The notes under the pieces are model-generated. The model saw only the letters and a list, made by a program, of their open reading frames with translations. It had not been told where the DNA came from and searched no databases. Shown one piece after another: positions 31,632-44,037 of a stretch of 44,058 nt of DNA (its first letter is position 1; every line of letters starts with the position of its first letter). Both the position numbers and the translations under genes were made by a program. Source of the DNA: Acidovorax delafieldii (GTDB taxonomy: Bacteria > Pseudomonadota > Gammaproteobacteria > Burkholderiales > Burkholderiaceae_C); assembly GCA_002377855.1 (NCBI GenBank), contig DFQQ01000020.1:1-44058 (forward strand), given 5' to 3'.

Positions 31632-31675
31632 ATAAAAAACGCTCCCGGCCCACCAAACGGTAGGACGGGAGCGCT
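31632..31675 (-). terminator. Rho-independent terminator of the rpoBC transcript
   Basis: On the minus strand CGCTCCCG (31673-31666) pairs with CGGGAGCG (31647-31640) and is followed by TTTTTTATT. It lies about 20 bases past the rpoC stop. A classic intrinsic terminator. Confidence 0.9.
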
Positions 31676-31694
31676 TTAGATCAACCGCAAGGGC

Positions 31695-34600
31695 TTAGTC
31701 AGCAGCCGCGTCGGAAGCGGAAGCGCTGCTTTCGACCTCGGACTCGTCCGCAGAGGCCGCCATTTCGGCCGCTTCTGCTTCGGCAATGGCGCGGCGCTCG
31801 GCGTCGTCCATAGCGTCCTTGGCCTTGCGGGCCTGGTGGTAAGCCAAGCCGGTACCGGCTGGGATCAGGCGGCCCACGATCACGTTTTCCTTCAGGCCGC
31901 GCAGCTCGTCCTTCTTGCCCATGATCGCGGCTTCGGTCAGCACGCGGGTCGTTTCCTGGAAGGAAGCGGCAGAGATGAACGAGTCGGTAGACAGCGAAGC
32001 CTTCGTGATACCCAGCAGCAAGTTGCTGTAGGTCGCGGGGATCTTGCCCTCGGCCTGCAGTGCCTCGTTGGTGTTGAGGATCTCGGAGCGCTCGACCTGT
32101 TCACCGCTGATGTAGTTGGACTCACCGATGTTCTCGACCACCACACGGCGCAGCATCTGGCGAACAATCACTTCAATGTGCTTGTCGTTGATCTTCACGC
32201 CTTGCAAGCGGTACACGTCCTGCACTTCGTCGACGATGTAGCGCGACAGCTCTTCAATGCCCAACAGGCGCAGGATGTCTTGCGGGTCGGCGGGGCCGTC
32301 CACAATCGATTCGCCCTTGTTGACCACCTGGCCTTCGTGCACCAGGATGTTCTTTTCCTTGGGCACGAGTTCTTCCCACACCTTGCCTTCGGGGTCGGTA
32401 ATCTGCAAGCGGACCTTGCCCTTGGTTTCCTTGCCGAAGGAGATGGTGCCGGTCATCTCGGCCAGCGTGCCCTTGTCCTTCGGTGTGCGGGCTTCGAACA
32501 GCTCGGCCACACGGGGCAGACCGCCGGTGATGTCGCGGGTCTTCTGACCTTCGACAGGGATACGCGCCAGCACTTCGCCGGGGCCCACATCCTGGCCATC
32601 GCGCACCTGGATCAGAGCGCCCACCTGGAAGCCGATCGTCACCGAGTGGTCGGTGCCGGGGATCTTCACTTCCTGGCCTTGTGCGTCGATCAGCTTCACC
32701 TGTGGGCGAACGACCTTGGCAGCGCCACGGCGCTTCGGATCGATCACCACCAGGGTGGACAGGCCGGTCACTTCGTCGACCTGCTTGGCCACCGTGAGGC
32801 CTTCTTCCACGTTCTCGAACTTCACCTGACCGGCGAATTCGGTAATGATGGGTCGGGTCAGCGGATCCCAGTTGGCCAGAATCGTGCCAGCCTTGATGGC
32901 CTGATCGGCCTTCACGGTCAGCGTCGCACCGTAAGGCACCTTGTGGCGCTCACGCTCGCGGCCATGCTCGTCCTGGATGATGATTTCACCCGAACGTGCA
33001 ATCACCACCAGCTCGCCCTTGGTGTTGCTCACGTAGCGCATCGTGGCGTTGAAGCCGATAACGCCGTTGGACTTGGCTTCCACGCTCGAAGCGATGGCAG
33101 CACGCGAAGCGGCACCACCGATGTGGAACGTACGCATGGTCAGCTGCGTGCCGGGTTCACCGATGGACTGGGCAGCGATCACACCCACGGCTTCGCCGAG
33201 GTTGATCAAACCGCCACGGCCCAAGTCGCGGCCGTAGCACTTGGCGCACAGGCCGTAGCGGGTTTCGCAGGTCAGCGCCGTGCGCACCTTCACCTCGTCC
33301 ACGCCCACAGACTCGATCTCTTCGATCAGGTCTTCTTCCAGCATCGTGCCGGCAGGCACCAGCACCGAGCGGTTTTCGGGGTGCAGCACATCTTCTGCAG
33401 CCGTACGGCCCAGGATACGGTCGCGCAGCGATTCGATCACTTCACCGCCTTCAACGATGGCGCGCATCAGCGAGCCATTGGAAGTGCCGCAGTCCTCTTC
33501 GGTCACGACCAAGTCCTGCGTCACGTCCACCAGACGGCGTGTCAGGTAGCCCGAGTTCGCAGTCTTCAGCGCCGTGTCGGCCAGACCCTTACGGGCACCG
33601 TGGGTGGAGATGAAGTACTCCAACACGTTCAGGCCTTCGCGGAAGTTCGCGGTGATAGGCGTTTCGATGATCGAGCCGTCTGGCTTGGCCATCAGGCCCC
33701 GCATACCAGCCACTTGACGGATCTGGGCGGCAGAACCGCGAGCGCCGGAGTCGGCCATCATGTAGATGGAGTTGAACGACTCTTGCGCCACTTCATTGCC
33801 GTTGCGGTCAATGACCTGTTCCTTGGACAAACGGGCCATCATCACCTTGGACACTTCGTCCCCGGCCTTGCCCCAAATGTCCACCACCTTGTTGTAGCGC
33901 TCGCCAGACGTCACCAGACCGGACACGTACTGCTGCTCGATCTCTTTGACTTCCTTCTCCGAACGCTCGATGATGCCGGCCTTTTGGGGCGGCACCAGCA
34001 TGTCATCGATACAGATGGAGATACCAGCACGCGTGGCCAGACGGAAACCGTTTTGCAGCAGCTTGTCGGCAAAAACCACCGTCTCCTTGAGACCGCACTT
34101 GCGGAAGGACACGTTGATGAGCTTGGAGATTTCCTTCTTCTTGAGCGCCTTGTTGATGTTGGCAAAAGGCAGGCCCTTGGGCAGGATCTCGGACAGCAAG
34201 GCGCGGCCGGTGGTGGTTTCTACCAGCTTGGTTTCAGGCACGAACTCGCCCGTTTCCTTGTTCTTGCTCCACTCGGTGATACGCACGTTGATGCGCGAAG
34301 CCAGTTCCACTTCGCCCGCATCGAAAGCGCGCTGGACTTCGCCGGTGTCCGCAAAGATCAGCCCTTCGCCCTTGCCGTTGATACGGTCACGGGTGGCGTA
34401 GTACAGACCCAGCACCACGTCCTGCGAAGGAACGATGGAGGGTTCGCCCGATGCAGGGAACAGCACGTTGTTGGAGGCCAGCATCAGCGTGCGGGCTTCC
34501 ATTTGTGCTTCCACCGACAGCGGGACGTGAACGGCCATCTGGTCACCGTCGAAGTCGGCGTTGAAGGCCGCGCAGACGAGAGGGTGCAGCTGGATGGCCT

Positions 34601-35927
34601 TGCCTTCGATCAGGATAGGCTCAAAGGCCTGGATACCCAGACGGTGCAGCGTAGGCGCACGGTTGAGCATCACGGGGTGCTCTTTGATGACCTCTTCCAG
34701 GATGTCCCACACCACGGGGGTGCCGGATTCGACTTCCTTCTTGGCGGCCTTGATCGTCGTCGCGATGCCCATGGCTTCGAGGCGCGAGAAGATGAACGGC
34801 TTGAACAGCTCCAGCGCCATCAGCTTGGGCAGACCGCACTGGTGCAGCTTGAGCGTTGGGCCCACGGTAATCACGGAACGACCAGAGTAGTCCACGCGCT
34901 TGCCCAGCAAGTTCTGACGGAAGCGACCCGACTTACCCTTGATCATGTCGGCCAGGGACTTCAGAGCACGCTTGTTGGCGCCCGTCATGGCCTTGCCACG
35001 GCGGCCGTTGTCCAGCAGGCTGTCCACGGCTTCTTGCAACATCCGCTTTTCGTTGCGCGCGATGATTTCAGGGGCCTTCAATTCCAGCAGGCGGCGCAGA
35101 CGCGAGTTGCGGTTGATGACGCGGCGGTACAGGTCGTTCAGGTCAGACGTGGCGAAGCGGCCGCCGTCCAGCGGCACCAGCGGACGCAGGTCCGGGGGCA
35201 GCACGGGCAGCACTTCGAGCACCATCCACTCGGGCTTGATGCCCGACTTCTTGAACGCTTCCAGCACCTTCAGGCGCTTGGCGTTCTTCTTGACCTTGAC
35301 CTCGGAGCCGGTCAAGTCGCCGCGCAGGCGTTCGATCGACATATCGATGTCGATGGACTCCAGCAGGTCCTTAATGCCTTCGGCGCCCATCTTGGCGATG
35401 AATTCGTCGCCGTATTCCTTGCGCTTGGCGTCATAGTCGTCCTCGGACATGATGCTGAACTTCTTCAGCGGGGTCATGCCGGGGTCGGTCACCACGTAGG
35501 CTTCAAAGTACAGCACGCGTTCGATGTCGCGCAGCGTCATGTCCAGCACCAGGCCCAGACGCGATGGCAGCGACTTCAGGAACCAGATGTGGGCGCAAGG
35601 CGCGGCCAAATCGATGTGGCCCATGCGTTCGCGACGCACCTTGGTCTGCGTGACTTCAACGCCGCACTTCTCGCAGATCACACCGCGGTGCTTGAGGCGC
35701 TTGTACTTGCCGCACAAGCATTCGTAGTCCTTGATGGGACCAAAAATCTTGGCGCAGAACAGGCCGTCGCGCTCGGGCTTGAACGTGCGGTAGTTGATGG
35801 TTTCAGGCTTCTTCACTTCGCCGAAAGACCACGAACGGATCTTCTCGGGCGAGGCCATGCCGATGCGGATGGCATCGAAGTGCTCATCCGGCGTAAATTG
35901 CTTGAACAGGTCGAGTAGCGATTTCAT
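31695..35927 (-). CDS. rpoC: DNA-directed RNA polymerase subunit beta'
   Basis: 1410 residues. The zinc-ribbon cysteines CLCGKYKRLKHRGVICEKCG are near the N-terminus. The rudder/lid region RFRQNLLGKRVDYSGRSVI and the catalytic metal loop NADFDGDQMAVH follow. The trigger-loop region MRTFHIGG and the second zinc site CETRYGLCAKCYGRD are present. The C-terminal ~30 residues are Ala/Glu/Ser-rich. The subunit holds the active-site Mg and forms the clamp with beta. GGAAAGAG precedes the ATG. 131 nt separate it from rpoB; that gap holds the long inverted repeat at 35948-36041. Confidence 0.98.
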   Translation of the reverse strand: MKSLLDLFKQFTPDEHFDAIRIGMASPEKIRSWSFGEVKKPETINYRTFKPERDGLFCAKIFGPIKDYECLCGKYKRLKHRGVICEKCGVEVTQTKVRRERMGHIDLAAPCAHIWFLKSLPSRLGLVLDMTLRDIERVLYFEAYVVTDPGMTPLKKFSIMSEDDYDAKRKEYGDEFIAKMGAEGIKDLLESIDIDMSIERLRGDLTGSEVKVKKNAKRLKVLEAFKKSGIKPEWMVLEVLPVLPPDLRPLVPLDGGRFATSDLNDLYRRVINRNSRLRRLLELKAPEIIARNEKRMLQEAVDSLLDNGRRGKAMTGANKRALKSLADMIKGKSGRFRQNLLGKRVDYSGRSVITVGPTLKLHQCGLPKLMALELFKPFIFSRLEAMGIATTIKAAKKEVESGTPVVWDILEEVIKEHPVMLNRAPTLHRLGIQAFEPILIEGKAIQLHPLVCAAFNADFDGDQMAVHVPLSVEAQMEARTLMLASNNVLFPASGEPSIVPSQDVVLGLYYATRDRINGKGEGLIFADTGEVQRAFDAGEVELASRINVRITEWSKNKETGEFVPETKLVETTTGRALLSEILPKGLPFANINKALKKKEISKLINVSFRKCGLKETVVFADKLLQNGFRLATRAGISICIDDMLVPPQKAGIIERSEKEVKEIEQQYVSGLVTSGERYNKVVDIWGKAGDEVSKVMMARLSKEQVIDRNGNEVAQESFNSIYMMADSGARGSAAQIRQVAGMRGLMAKPDGSIIETPITANFREGLNVLEYFISTHGARKGLADTALKTANSGYLTRRLVDVTQDLVVTEEDCGTSNGSLMRAIVEGGEVIESLRDRILGRTAAEDVLHPENRSVLVPAGTMLEEDLIEEIESVGVDEVKVRTALTCETRYGLCAKCYGRDLGRGGLINLGEAVGVIAAQSIGEPGTQLTMRTFHIGGAASRAAIASSVEAKSNGVIGFNATMRYVSNTKGELVVIARSGEIIIQDEHGRERERHKVPYGATLTVKADQAIKAGTILANWDPLTRPIITEFAGQVKFENVEEGLTVAKQVDEVTGLSTLVVIDPKRRGAAKVVRPQVKLIDAQGQEVKIPGTDHSVTIGFQVGALIQVRDGQDVGPGEVLARIPVEGQKTRDITGGLPRVAELFEARTPKDKGTLAEMTGTISFGKETKGKVRLQITDPEGKVWEELVPKEKNILVHEGQVVNKGESIVDGPADPQDILRLLGIEELSRYIVDEVQDVYRLQGVKINDKHIEVIVRQMLRRVVVENIGESNYISGEQVERSEILNTNEALQAEGKIPATYSNLLLGITKASLSTDSFISAASFQETTRVLTEAAIMGKKDELRGLKENVIVGRLIPAGTGLAYHQARKAKDAMDDAERRAIAEAEAAEMAASADESEVESSASASDAAAD

Positions 35928-35947
35928 GTGACTCTTTCCTTTTCGTC

Positions 35948-36041
35948 AAAAATCATAGCTACTAGCGCTTGATACACGGGGCTTTACATGCGAAAACACA
36001 TGAAAAGCCTCTACCAATCAGCGCCAGCAGCTCACTTTTTT
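35948..36041. repeat. Long imperfect inverted repeat between rpoB and rpoC (dispersed repeat, head-to-head copies)
   Basis: Two ~45-nt arms (35948-35992 and 35997-36041) are separated by AAAA and match at about two thirds of positions when folded. Each arm contains AGCT-n-CT-n-GCGCT, the core of the dispersed repeat. The inner part pairs GGCTTT..CATG with CATG..AAAGCC. In the rpoBC mRNA this would be a long stem-loop just before the rpoC ribosome site. It could affect processing or the rpoB/rpoC ratio. Confidence 0.65.
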
Positions 36042-36058
36042 AATAATCCCGATCCTGT

Positions 36059-40171
<4,113 letters not shown>

Positions 40172-40410
40172 GAGATCTCCGGGCAAAGACATGAGTCCTG
40201 GGTCTTCGACGACTGACCCGCAAGGTGCGTTACGATGCGGGCTTGGCGGTTGGCCACTACCAACCATGGCGGACGGCGATGCATTGCACATCACCCGAAC
40301 CAAGGTATCTTCTGCTGTCGGGGTTGTCAGAAGACACTCGAAATTCGGCTGCTGTCTTGGAGCAAACTGCAAACCAAACCGATTTTCGAGTGCGCTCTGA
40401 AAGCGCCAAA

Positions 40411-40440
40411 GGCTGGAGGCCCTTGAGGAGCGCTCCAGCC
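40411..40440 (-). terminator. Hairpin in the rplL-rpoB intergenic region (possible attenuator)
   Basis: On the minus strand GGCTGGAG (40440-40433) pairs with CTCCAGCC (40418-40411), 16 bases after the rplL stop, followed only by TTTGGCG. This resembles the partial terminator known between rplL and rpoB in E. coli, which lowers rpoBC expression relative to ribosomal proteins. The weak T-run suits partial readthrough. The remainder of the gap to the rpoB start (to 40456 on one side, 40172 on the other) shows no gene. Confidence 0.55.
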
Positions 40441-40456
40441 CTTGAAAGAGACCGAA

Positions 40457-40831
40457 TTACTTCAGTTCAGCCTTAGCACCGGCTTCCACCAGCTTCTTGA
40501 CTGCAGCTTCAGCGTCAGCCTTGGCAATGCCTTCCTTGACGTTCTTTGGAGCGCCATCCACCAGATCCTTGGCTTCTTTCAGGCCCAGGCCGGTGATTTC
40601 ACGCACTGCCTTGATGACGGAAACCTTGTTGGCGCCAGCATCAGTCAGCACCACGTTGAATTCTGTCTTTTCTTCAGCAGCAGCAGCGGCACCGCCACCA
40701 GCGGCAGCAGGAGCAGCCATAGCGGCAGCGCTCACGCCAAACTTCTCTTCAATGGCCTTCACCAGGTCATTGAGTTCCAGAACCGTCATGCTGTCCAGAG
40801 CGGTCAAAAATGCGTCTTTATCGAATGCCAT
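40457..40831 (-). CDS. rplL: Ribosomal protein bL12 (L7/L12)
   Basis: 124 residues. The N-terminal dimerisation domain (MAFDKDAFLTALDSMTVLELNDLVKAIEEKFGV) is followed by an Ala/Gly-rich hinge and the conserved C-terminal domain (EKTEFNVVL..ANKVSVIKAVREITGLGLKEAKDLVDG). It forms the ribosomal stalk that recruits translation GTPases. It lies 40 nt downstream of rplJ. Confidence 0.98.
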   Translation of the reverse strand: MAFDKDAFLTALDSMTVLELNDLVKAIEEKFGVSAAAMAAPAAAGGGAAAAAEEKTEFNVVLTDAGANKVSVIKAVREITGLGLKEAKDLVDGAPKNVKEGIAKADAEAAVKKLVEAGAKAELK

Positions 40832-40871
40832 TTTTATTTCCTAACAATTTTGTTGGTTAACTGCCGGGCTA

Positions 40872-41396
40872 TTAAGCCGCAACAGGTTCGGCGGCCGTTT
40901 CGGCTGCGCCTTCGCCTTTTTTCGCCGCCAGTGCGCCCAGCACAACGGCCGTACGCGACATGGGGGACATAAGCAAGCCACAAAGCTGAGCCAACAGAAC
41001 TTCCTTGGAAGGAATGTTAGCCAGTTGCTTAACGCCGTTGACATCCAGGGCTTTGCCACCGAAAGCGCCACCACGAATCACCAATTTGTCGTTGGTCTTC
41101 GCGAAATCGGCCACCACCTTAGCGGCAGCCACAGCGTCTTCAGAGAAGCCATAGATCAGCGGACCAGTCATCTGGTCAGCCACCACGTCAAACGCGCTGC
41201 CTGCTACAGCACGGCGAGCCAAGGTGTTCTTCAGAACACTCAAGGTCACGCCCTTGCTGCGAGCATCAACACGCAGTTTGGTCATGTCGGCGACCGTGAT
41301 GCCACGGTATTCCGCGATCACAAGCGTTTGAGCTTTAGCGGCGAGGCTGGTCACTTCACTGATGACCGCTTCTTTCTCACTGCGATTAAGACTCAA
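40872..41396 (-). CDS. rplJ: Ribosomal protein uL10
   Basis: 174 residues (MSLNRSEKEAVISEVTSLAAKAQTLVIAEYRGIT). It anchors L7/L12 dimers to the stalk base; the C-terminal helix carries L12-binding sites. The start codon is TTG at 41396, preceded by TTAAGGAG at good distance; no ATG is available nearby. A TTG start in so highly expressed a gene fits translational control through its leader. Confidence 0.96.
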   Translation of the reverse strand: MSLNRSEKEAVISEVTSLAAKAQTLVIAEYRGITVADMTKLRVDARSKGVTLSVLKNTLARRAVAGSAFDVVADQMTGPLIYGFSEDAVAAAKVVADFAKTNDKLVIRGGAFGGKALDVNGVKQLANIPSKEVLLAQLCGLLMSPMSRTAVVLGALAAKKGEGAAETAAEPVAA

Positions 41397-41628
41397 GGTC
41401 TACTCCTTAAAATGCGCACTTGGCGAATGCCTTGTGCGCGCTCTTGTTGCAGCGACCAACTGTTTCGGAATAACTTCCATCTGCAGCGGGATCGCCATCT
41501 GCGTTGGTCCTCAACGGATTAAGTGCGGATGCACACCAACGGTCTTGGATGGCCCGGATACGCTTTTTGACGGCACATCCAGCCCACCACATCGGGCTCT
41601 TTGACAAGCCCGAAGATTTTTGCCGCGA
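41397..41628 (-). promoter_or_regulatory. rplJ leader, probable L10/L12 autoregulatory RNA
   Basis: 232 nt without a gene between rplA and rplJ. In many bacteria this leader folds and is bound by the L10-L12 complex to repress its own translation. Near the rplA end, CGGGCT (41593-41598) and AGCCCG (41607-41612) form a short hairpin. I could not confirm the specific L10 leader fold by eye, so the call rests mainly on position and on the TTG start. Confidence 0.4.
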
Positions 41629-42324
41629 TCAGGCTGCGATGGTTTGCGTGTCTACCCGAACGCCCAAGCCCATCGTGGAAGACACGGCGACCTTGCGCAG
41701 GTACAGACCCTTGCTCGACGCAGGCTTTGCCTTATTCAGGGCATCGATCAGTGCAGCCAAGTTGCCTTGCAGCTTTTCGTTGTCGAATGAACGACGGCCG
41801 ATGGTGCTGTGCACGATCCCAGCCTTGTCAACGCGGAACTGCACTTGACCAGCCTTGGCGTTTTTCACGGCCGTAGCAACGTCAGGCGTTACAGTGCCAA
41901 CCTTGGGGTTGGGCATCAGGCCACGAGGGCCGAGGATTTGACCCAGGGTACCCACGACGCGCATGGCATCCGGAGCAGCGATCACCACGTCGAAAGGCAT
42001 GTCACCCGCCTTCACCATGGCTGCCAGGTCGTCCATACCAACGATGTCAGCACCAGCAGCCTTGGCTTCTTCGGCTTTGGCACCTTGTGCGAAGACAGCC
42101 ACGCGAGTGGTCTTGCCGGTACCGTTAGGCAGCACCACGGCGCCACGCACGACTTGGTCCGACTTCTTGGCATCAATGCCCAGTTGCACAGCCACGTCGA
42201 TGGACTCGTCAAACTTGGCGGTTGCGGCTTCCTTCACCAGCGCCACTGCATCTGCAAAAGCGTACAGCTTCGTGCTGTCGACCTTGCCCTGCAGGGCCTT
42301 TTGCTTTTTAGTCAACTTGGCCAT
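41629..42324 (-). CDS. rplA: Ribosomal protein uL1
   Basis: 231 residues, standard length. Family segments include FDESIDVAVQLGIDAKKSDQVVRGAVVLPNGTGKT, GPRGLMPNPKVGTVT and VDKAGIVHSTIGRRSF. It forms the L1 stalk and in other bacteria represses rplKA translation. Its ATG abuts the rplK stop (TAAATG) with GGAGGG just upstream, so the two are coupled. Confidence 0.98.
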   Translation of the reverse strand: MAKLTKKQKALQGKVDSTKLYAFADAVALVKEAATAKFDESIDVAVQLGIDAKKSDQVVRGAVVLPNGTGKTTRVAVFAQGAKAEEAKAAGADIVGMDDLAAMVKAGDMPFDVVIAAPDAMRVVGTLGQILGPRGLMPNPKVGTVTPDVATAVKNAKAGQVQFRVDKAGIVHSTIGRRSFDNEKLQGNLAALIDALNKAKPASSKGLYLRKVAVSSTMGLGVRVDTQTIAA

Positions 42325-42756
42325 TTACAAACCCTCCACCGTCACGCCCATCGAGCGTGCAGAACCAGCCAGCGTACGGACAGCAGCATCAACGTTTGCT
42401 GCATTCATGTCCTTCATCTTGGTCTTGGCGATTTCCTCGAGCTGCTCGCGCGTGATCTTGCCGACCTTGGTCTTCAGTGCGTTCGAAGAACCCTTCTCCA
42501 GCTTGATTGCCTTCTTGATCAGAGTCGTCGCAGGCGGCGTCTTGATAATGAAGGTAAAGCTCTTGTCCGCAAAAGCCGTGATCACCACGGGCAGTGGCAG
42601 GCCTGGCTCAACACCTTGGGTCTGCGCATTGAATGCCTTGCAGAACTCCATGATGTTCAAACCACGTTGACCCAGTGCTGGACCGATAGGTGGGGATGGA
42701 TTGGCCTTACCAGCTGGAACTTGCAGCTTGATAAAACCGACGATTTTTTTCGCCAT
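42325..42756 (-). CDS. rplK: Ribosomal protein uL11
   Basis: 143 residues: MAKKIVGFIKLQVPAGKANPSPPIGPALGQRGLNIMEFCKAFN, with the conserved PPIGPALGQ loop contacting the GTPase-associated rRNA and TPPATTLIKKA in the C-terminal domain. AAGGAG precedes the ATG. It follows nusG after 127 nt. Confidence 0.98.
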   Translation of the reverse strand: MAKKIVGFIKLQVPAGKANPSPPIGPALGQRGLNIMEFCKAFNAQTQGVEPGLPLPVVITAFADKSFTFIIKTPPATTLIKKAIKLEKGSSNALKTKVGKITREQLEEIAKTKMKDMNAANVDAAVRTLAGSARSMGVTVEGL

Positions 42757-42846
42757 GTTTTGCTCCTTGCGGGTTGTAGCGCCTAGTCAGGTACACAGTT
42801 ATGTACTCAAATCGGCTCCCCGGGGTTAACGGCTCATCAACTACAC

Positions 42847-42873
42847 CCTCGCATCGAGCCGAAAAATGCGAGG
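42847..42873 (-). terminator. Hairpin between nusG and rplK
   Basis: CCTCGCAT / ATGCGAGG form an 8-bp stem with an 11-nt loop, 11 bases past the nusG stop on the minus strand. There is no T-run after it, so it may be a pause, processing or attenuation structure, not a full terminator. Confidence 0.4.
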
Positions 42874-42883
42874 ATTTCAATGA

Positions 42884-43477
42884 TCAGGTTTTCTCGACCT
42901 GACCAAATTCCAGTTCAACGGGGGTGGATCGCCCAAAAATCATCACCGATACGCGGAGGCGATTTTTCTCGTAATTGACTTCTTCCACCGAACCATTGAA
43001 ATCCGTGAAAGGGCCTTCTTTGACGCGAATCAATTCACCGACCATGAATTCGATCTTGTGACGCGGCTTGTCTGTGCCTTCCTGCATCTGGCTGACGATC
43101 TTCTGCACCTCTTCTTCAGAGATAGGAGCAGGTCGATTTTTGGCGCCACCCACAAAACCTGTCACCTTGTTGGTGTGCTTGACCAAGTGCCAAGTGTCGT
43201 CATCCATCACCATTTCGACAAAAACGTAACCTGGGAAGAGACGACGTTCAGTCGTCTTCTTCTGGCCATTCTTCATCTCCACCACTTCTTCAGTGGGCAC
43301 CAGAATCCGTCCGAATTTGTCTTGCATTCCTGCGCGGCCAATCCGCTCAAGAATGTTGCGCTCTACCGCTTTCTCCATACCTGAATAGGCATGCACGATA
43401 TACCAGCGCAAATCGGGATTGGAAGGCGAAGAAGGCGCCGAAGCACCACCATCCACCACCATAGCATCGGCTGTCAT
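42884..43477 (-). CDS. nusG: Transcription termination/antitermination factor NusG
   Basis: 197 residues. A short N-terminal extension rich in Ala, Ser and Pro is followed by the NGN domain (RWYIVHAYSGMEKAVERNILERI..RLFPGYVFVEM) and a KOW domain (VGELIRVKEGPFTDFNGSVEEVNYEKNRLRVSVMIFGRSTPVELEF). It links RNA polymerase to Rho or the ribosome. The ATG at 43477 overlaps the secE TGA (ATGA) and has GGAG before it, so it is preferred to upstream starts. Confidence 0.97.
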   Translation of the reverse strand: MTADAMVVDGGASAPSSPSNPDLRWYIVHAYSGMEKAVERNILERIGRAGMQDKFGRILVPTEEVVEMKNGQKKTTERRLFPGYVFVEMVMDDDTWHLVKHTNKVTGFVGGAKNRPAPISEEEVQKIVSQMQEGTDKPRHKIEFMVGELIRVKEGPFTDFNGSVEEVNYEKNRLRVSVMIFGRSTPVELEFGQVEKT

Positions 43478-43860
43478 GACTTTCTCCATCCCAAAATGAG
43501 GTCGTAAAAAACCCATTCCAGAGTTTTATCCGTAAACCACAGAAAAAGCGCCATGATGACAACGAAGGCAAACACGTAGGCAGTCATCTGCAATGTTTCC
43601 TTGCGGGTAGGCCATACGACTTTTTTGACCTCGCGCCATGCATCGCGGGCAAATGCGACGAATTGGCGGCCGGGTTCAGAAATCAAGAAGACGCTTGCGG
43701 CGGCAATCAACCCAACCAACAACGCACCCCACTGTGCGTAAACGCCTTGCTTCGCCAAGAAATAGAACCCGGCAATAGCAGCAACTACCAAGACAGCGAC
43801 GGCAGCTAACTTTGCCTTGTCTGCGCCTGAACTGACGGTTTCAACCTGTGAGGCAGCCAT
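43474..43860 (-). CDS. secE: Preprotein translocase subunit SecE
   Basis: 128 residues with three membrane segments (about 20-38, 46-63, 93-112), the long E. coli-type form. The conserved amphipathic region FARDAWREVKKVVWPTRKETLQ precedes the last helix. It stabilises SecY in the translocon. It is coupled to nusG by a 4-nt overlap. The start at MAASQVETV is preferred to the ATG five codons upstream. Confidence 0.95.
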   Translation of the reverse strand: MAASQVETVSSGADKAKLAAVAVLVVAAIAGFYFLAKQGVYAQWGALLVGLIAAASVFLISEPGRQFVAFARDAWREVKKVVWPTRKETLQMTAYVFAFVVIMALFLWFTDKTLEWVFYDLILGWRKS

Positions 43861-43904
43861 GTTTAGTATTTCCACTTCATATCACGGCATCACACAAGAC
43901 ACCG

Positions 43905-43929
43905 AAGCCCGCCAGATCCTGGCGGGCTT
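43905..43929. terminator. Strong hairpin between tRNA-Trp and secE
   Basis: AAGCCCGCCAG (43905-43915) and CTGGCGGGCTT (43919-43929) form a perfect 11-bp stem with a 3-nt loop. On the minus strand it follows tRNA-Trp, but no T-run comes after it (TCGGTGTC), so it may partly end tuf-tRNA-Trp transcripts or mark a processing point. Confidence 0.6.
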
Positions 43930-43948
43930 TGTTTGAGCCACTTTCAAG

Positions 43949-44024
43949 TGGCAGGGGCAGTAGGAATCGAACCTACAACCTTCGGTTTTGGAGACCGACG
44001 CTCTGCCAATTGAGCTATACCCCT
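43949..44024 (-). tRNA. tRNA-Trp (CCA)
   Basis: A 76-nt cloverleaf on the minus strand. It begins AGGGGTATAGCTCAATT. The anticodon loop is CTCCAAA with CCA, the T-loop is TTCGATT, and the 3' CCA is encoded (43951-43949). The acceptor stem AGGGGTA / TGCCCCT is complete with one G-U pair. Its place between tuf and secE is typical of proteobacteria. Confidence 0.96.
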
Positions 44025-44037
44025 AAAAACACACTAA

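Noticed and set aside
31836..35918. 1360-codon open frame antisense to rpoC
   Set aside because: A mirror of rpoC codon bias; rich in His, Gln and Val with no recognisable domain.
40172..40372. 67-residue N-terminal extension of RpoB
   Set aside because: RpoB starts MAYSYTERKRIRKSFG with a good ribosome site; the extension lies in the intergenic leader.
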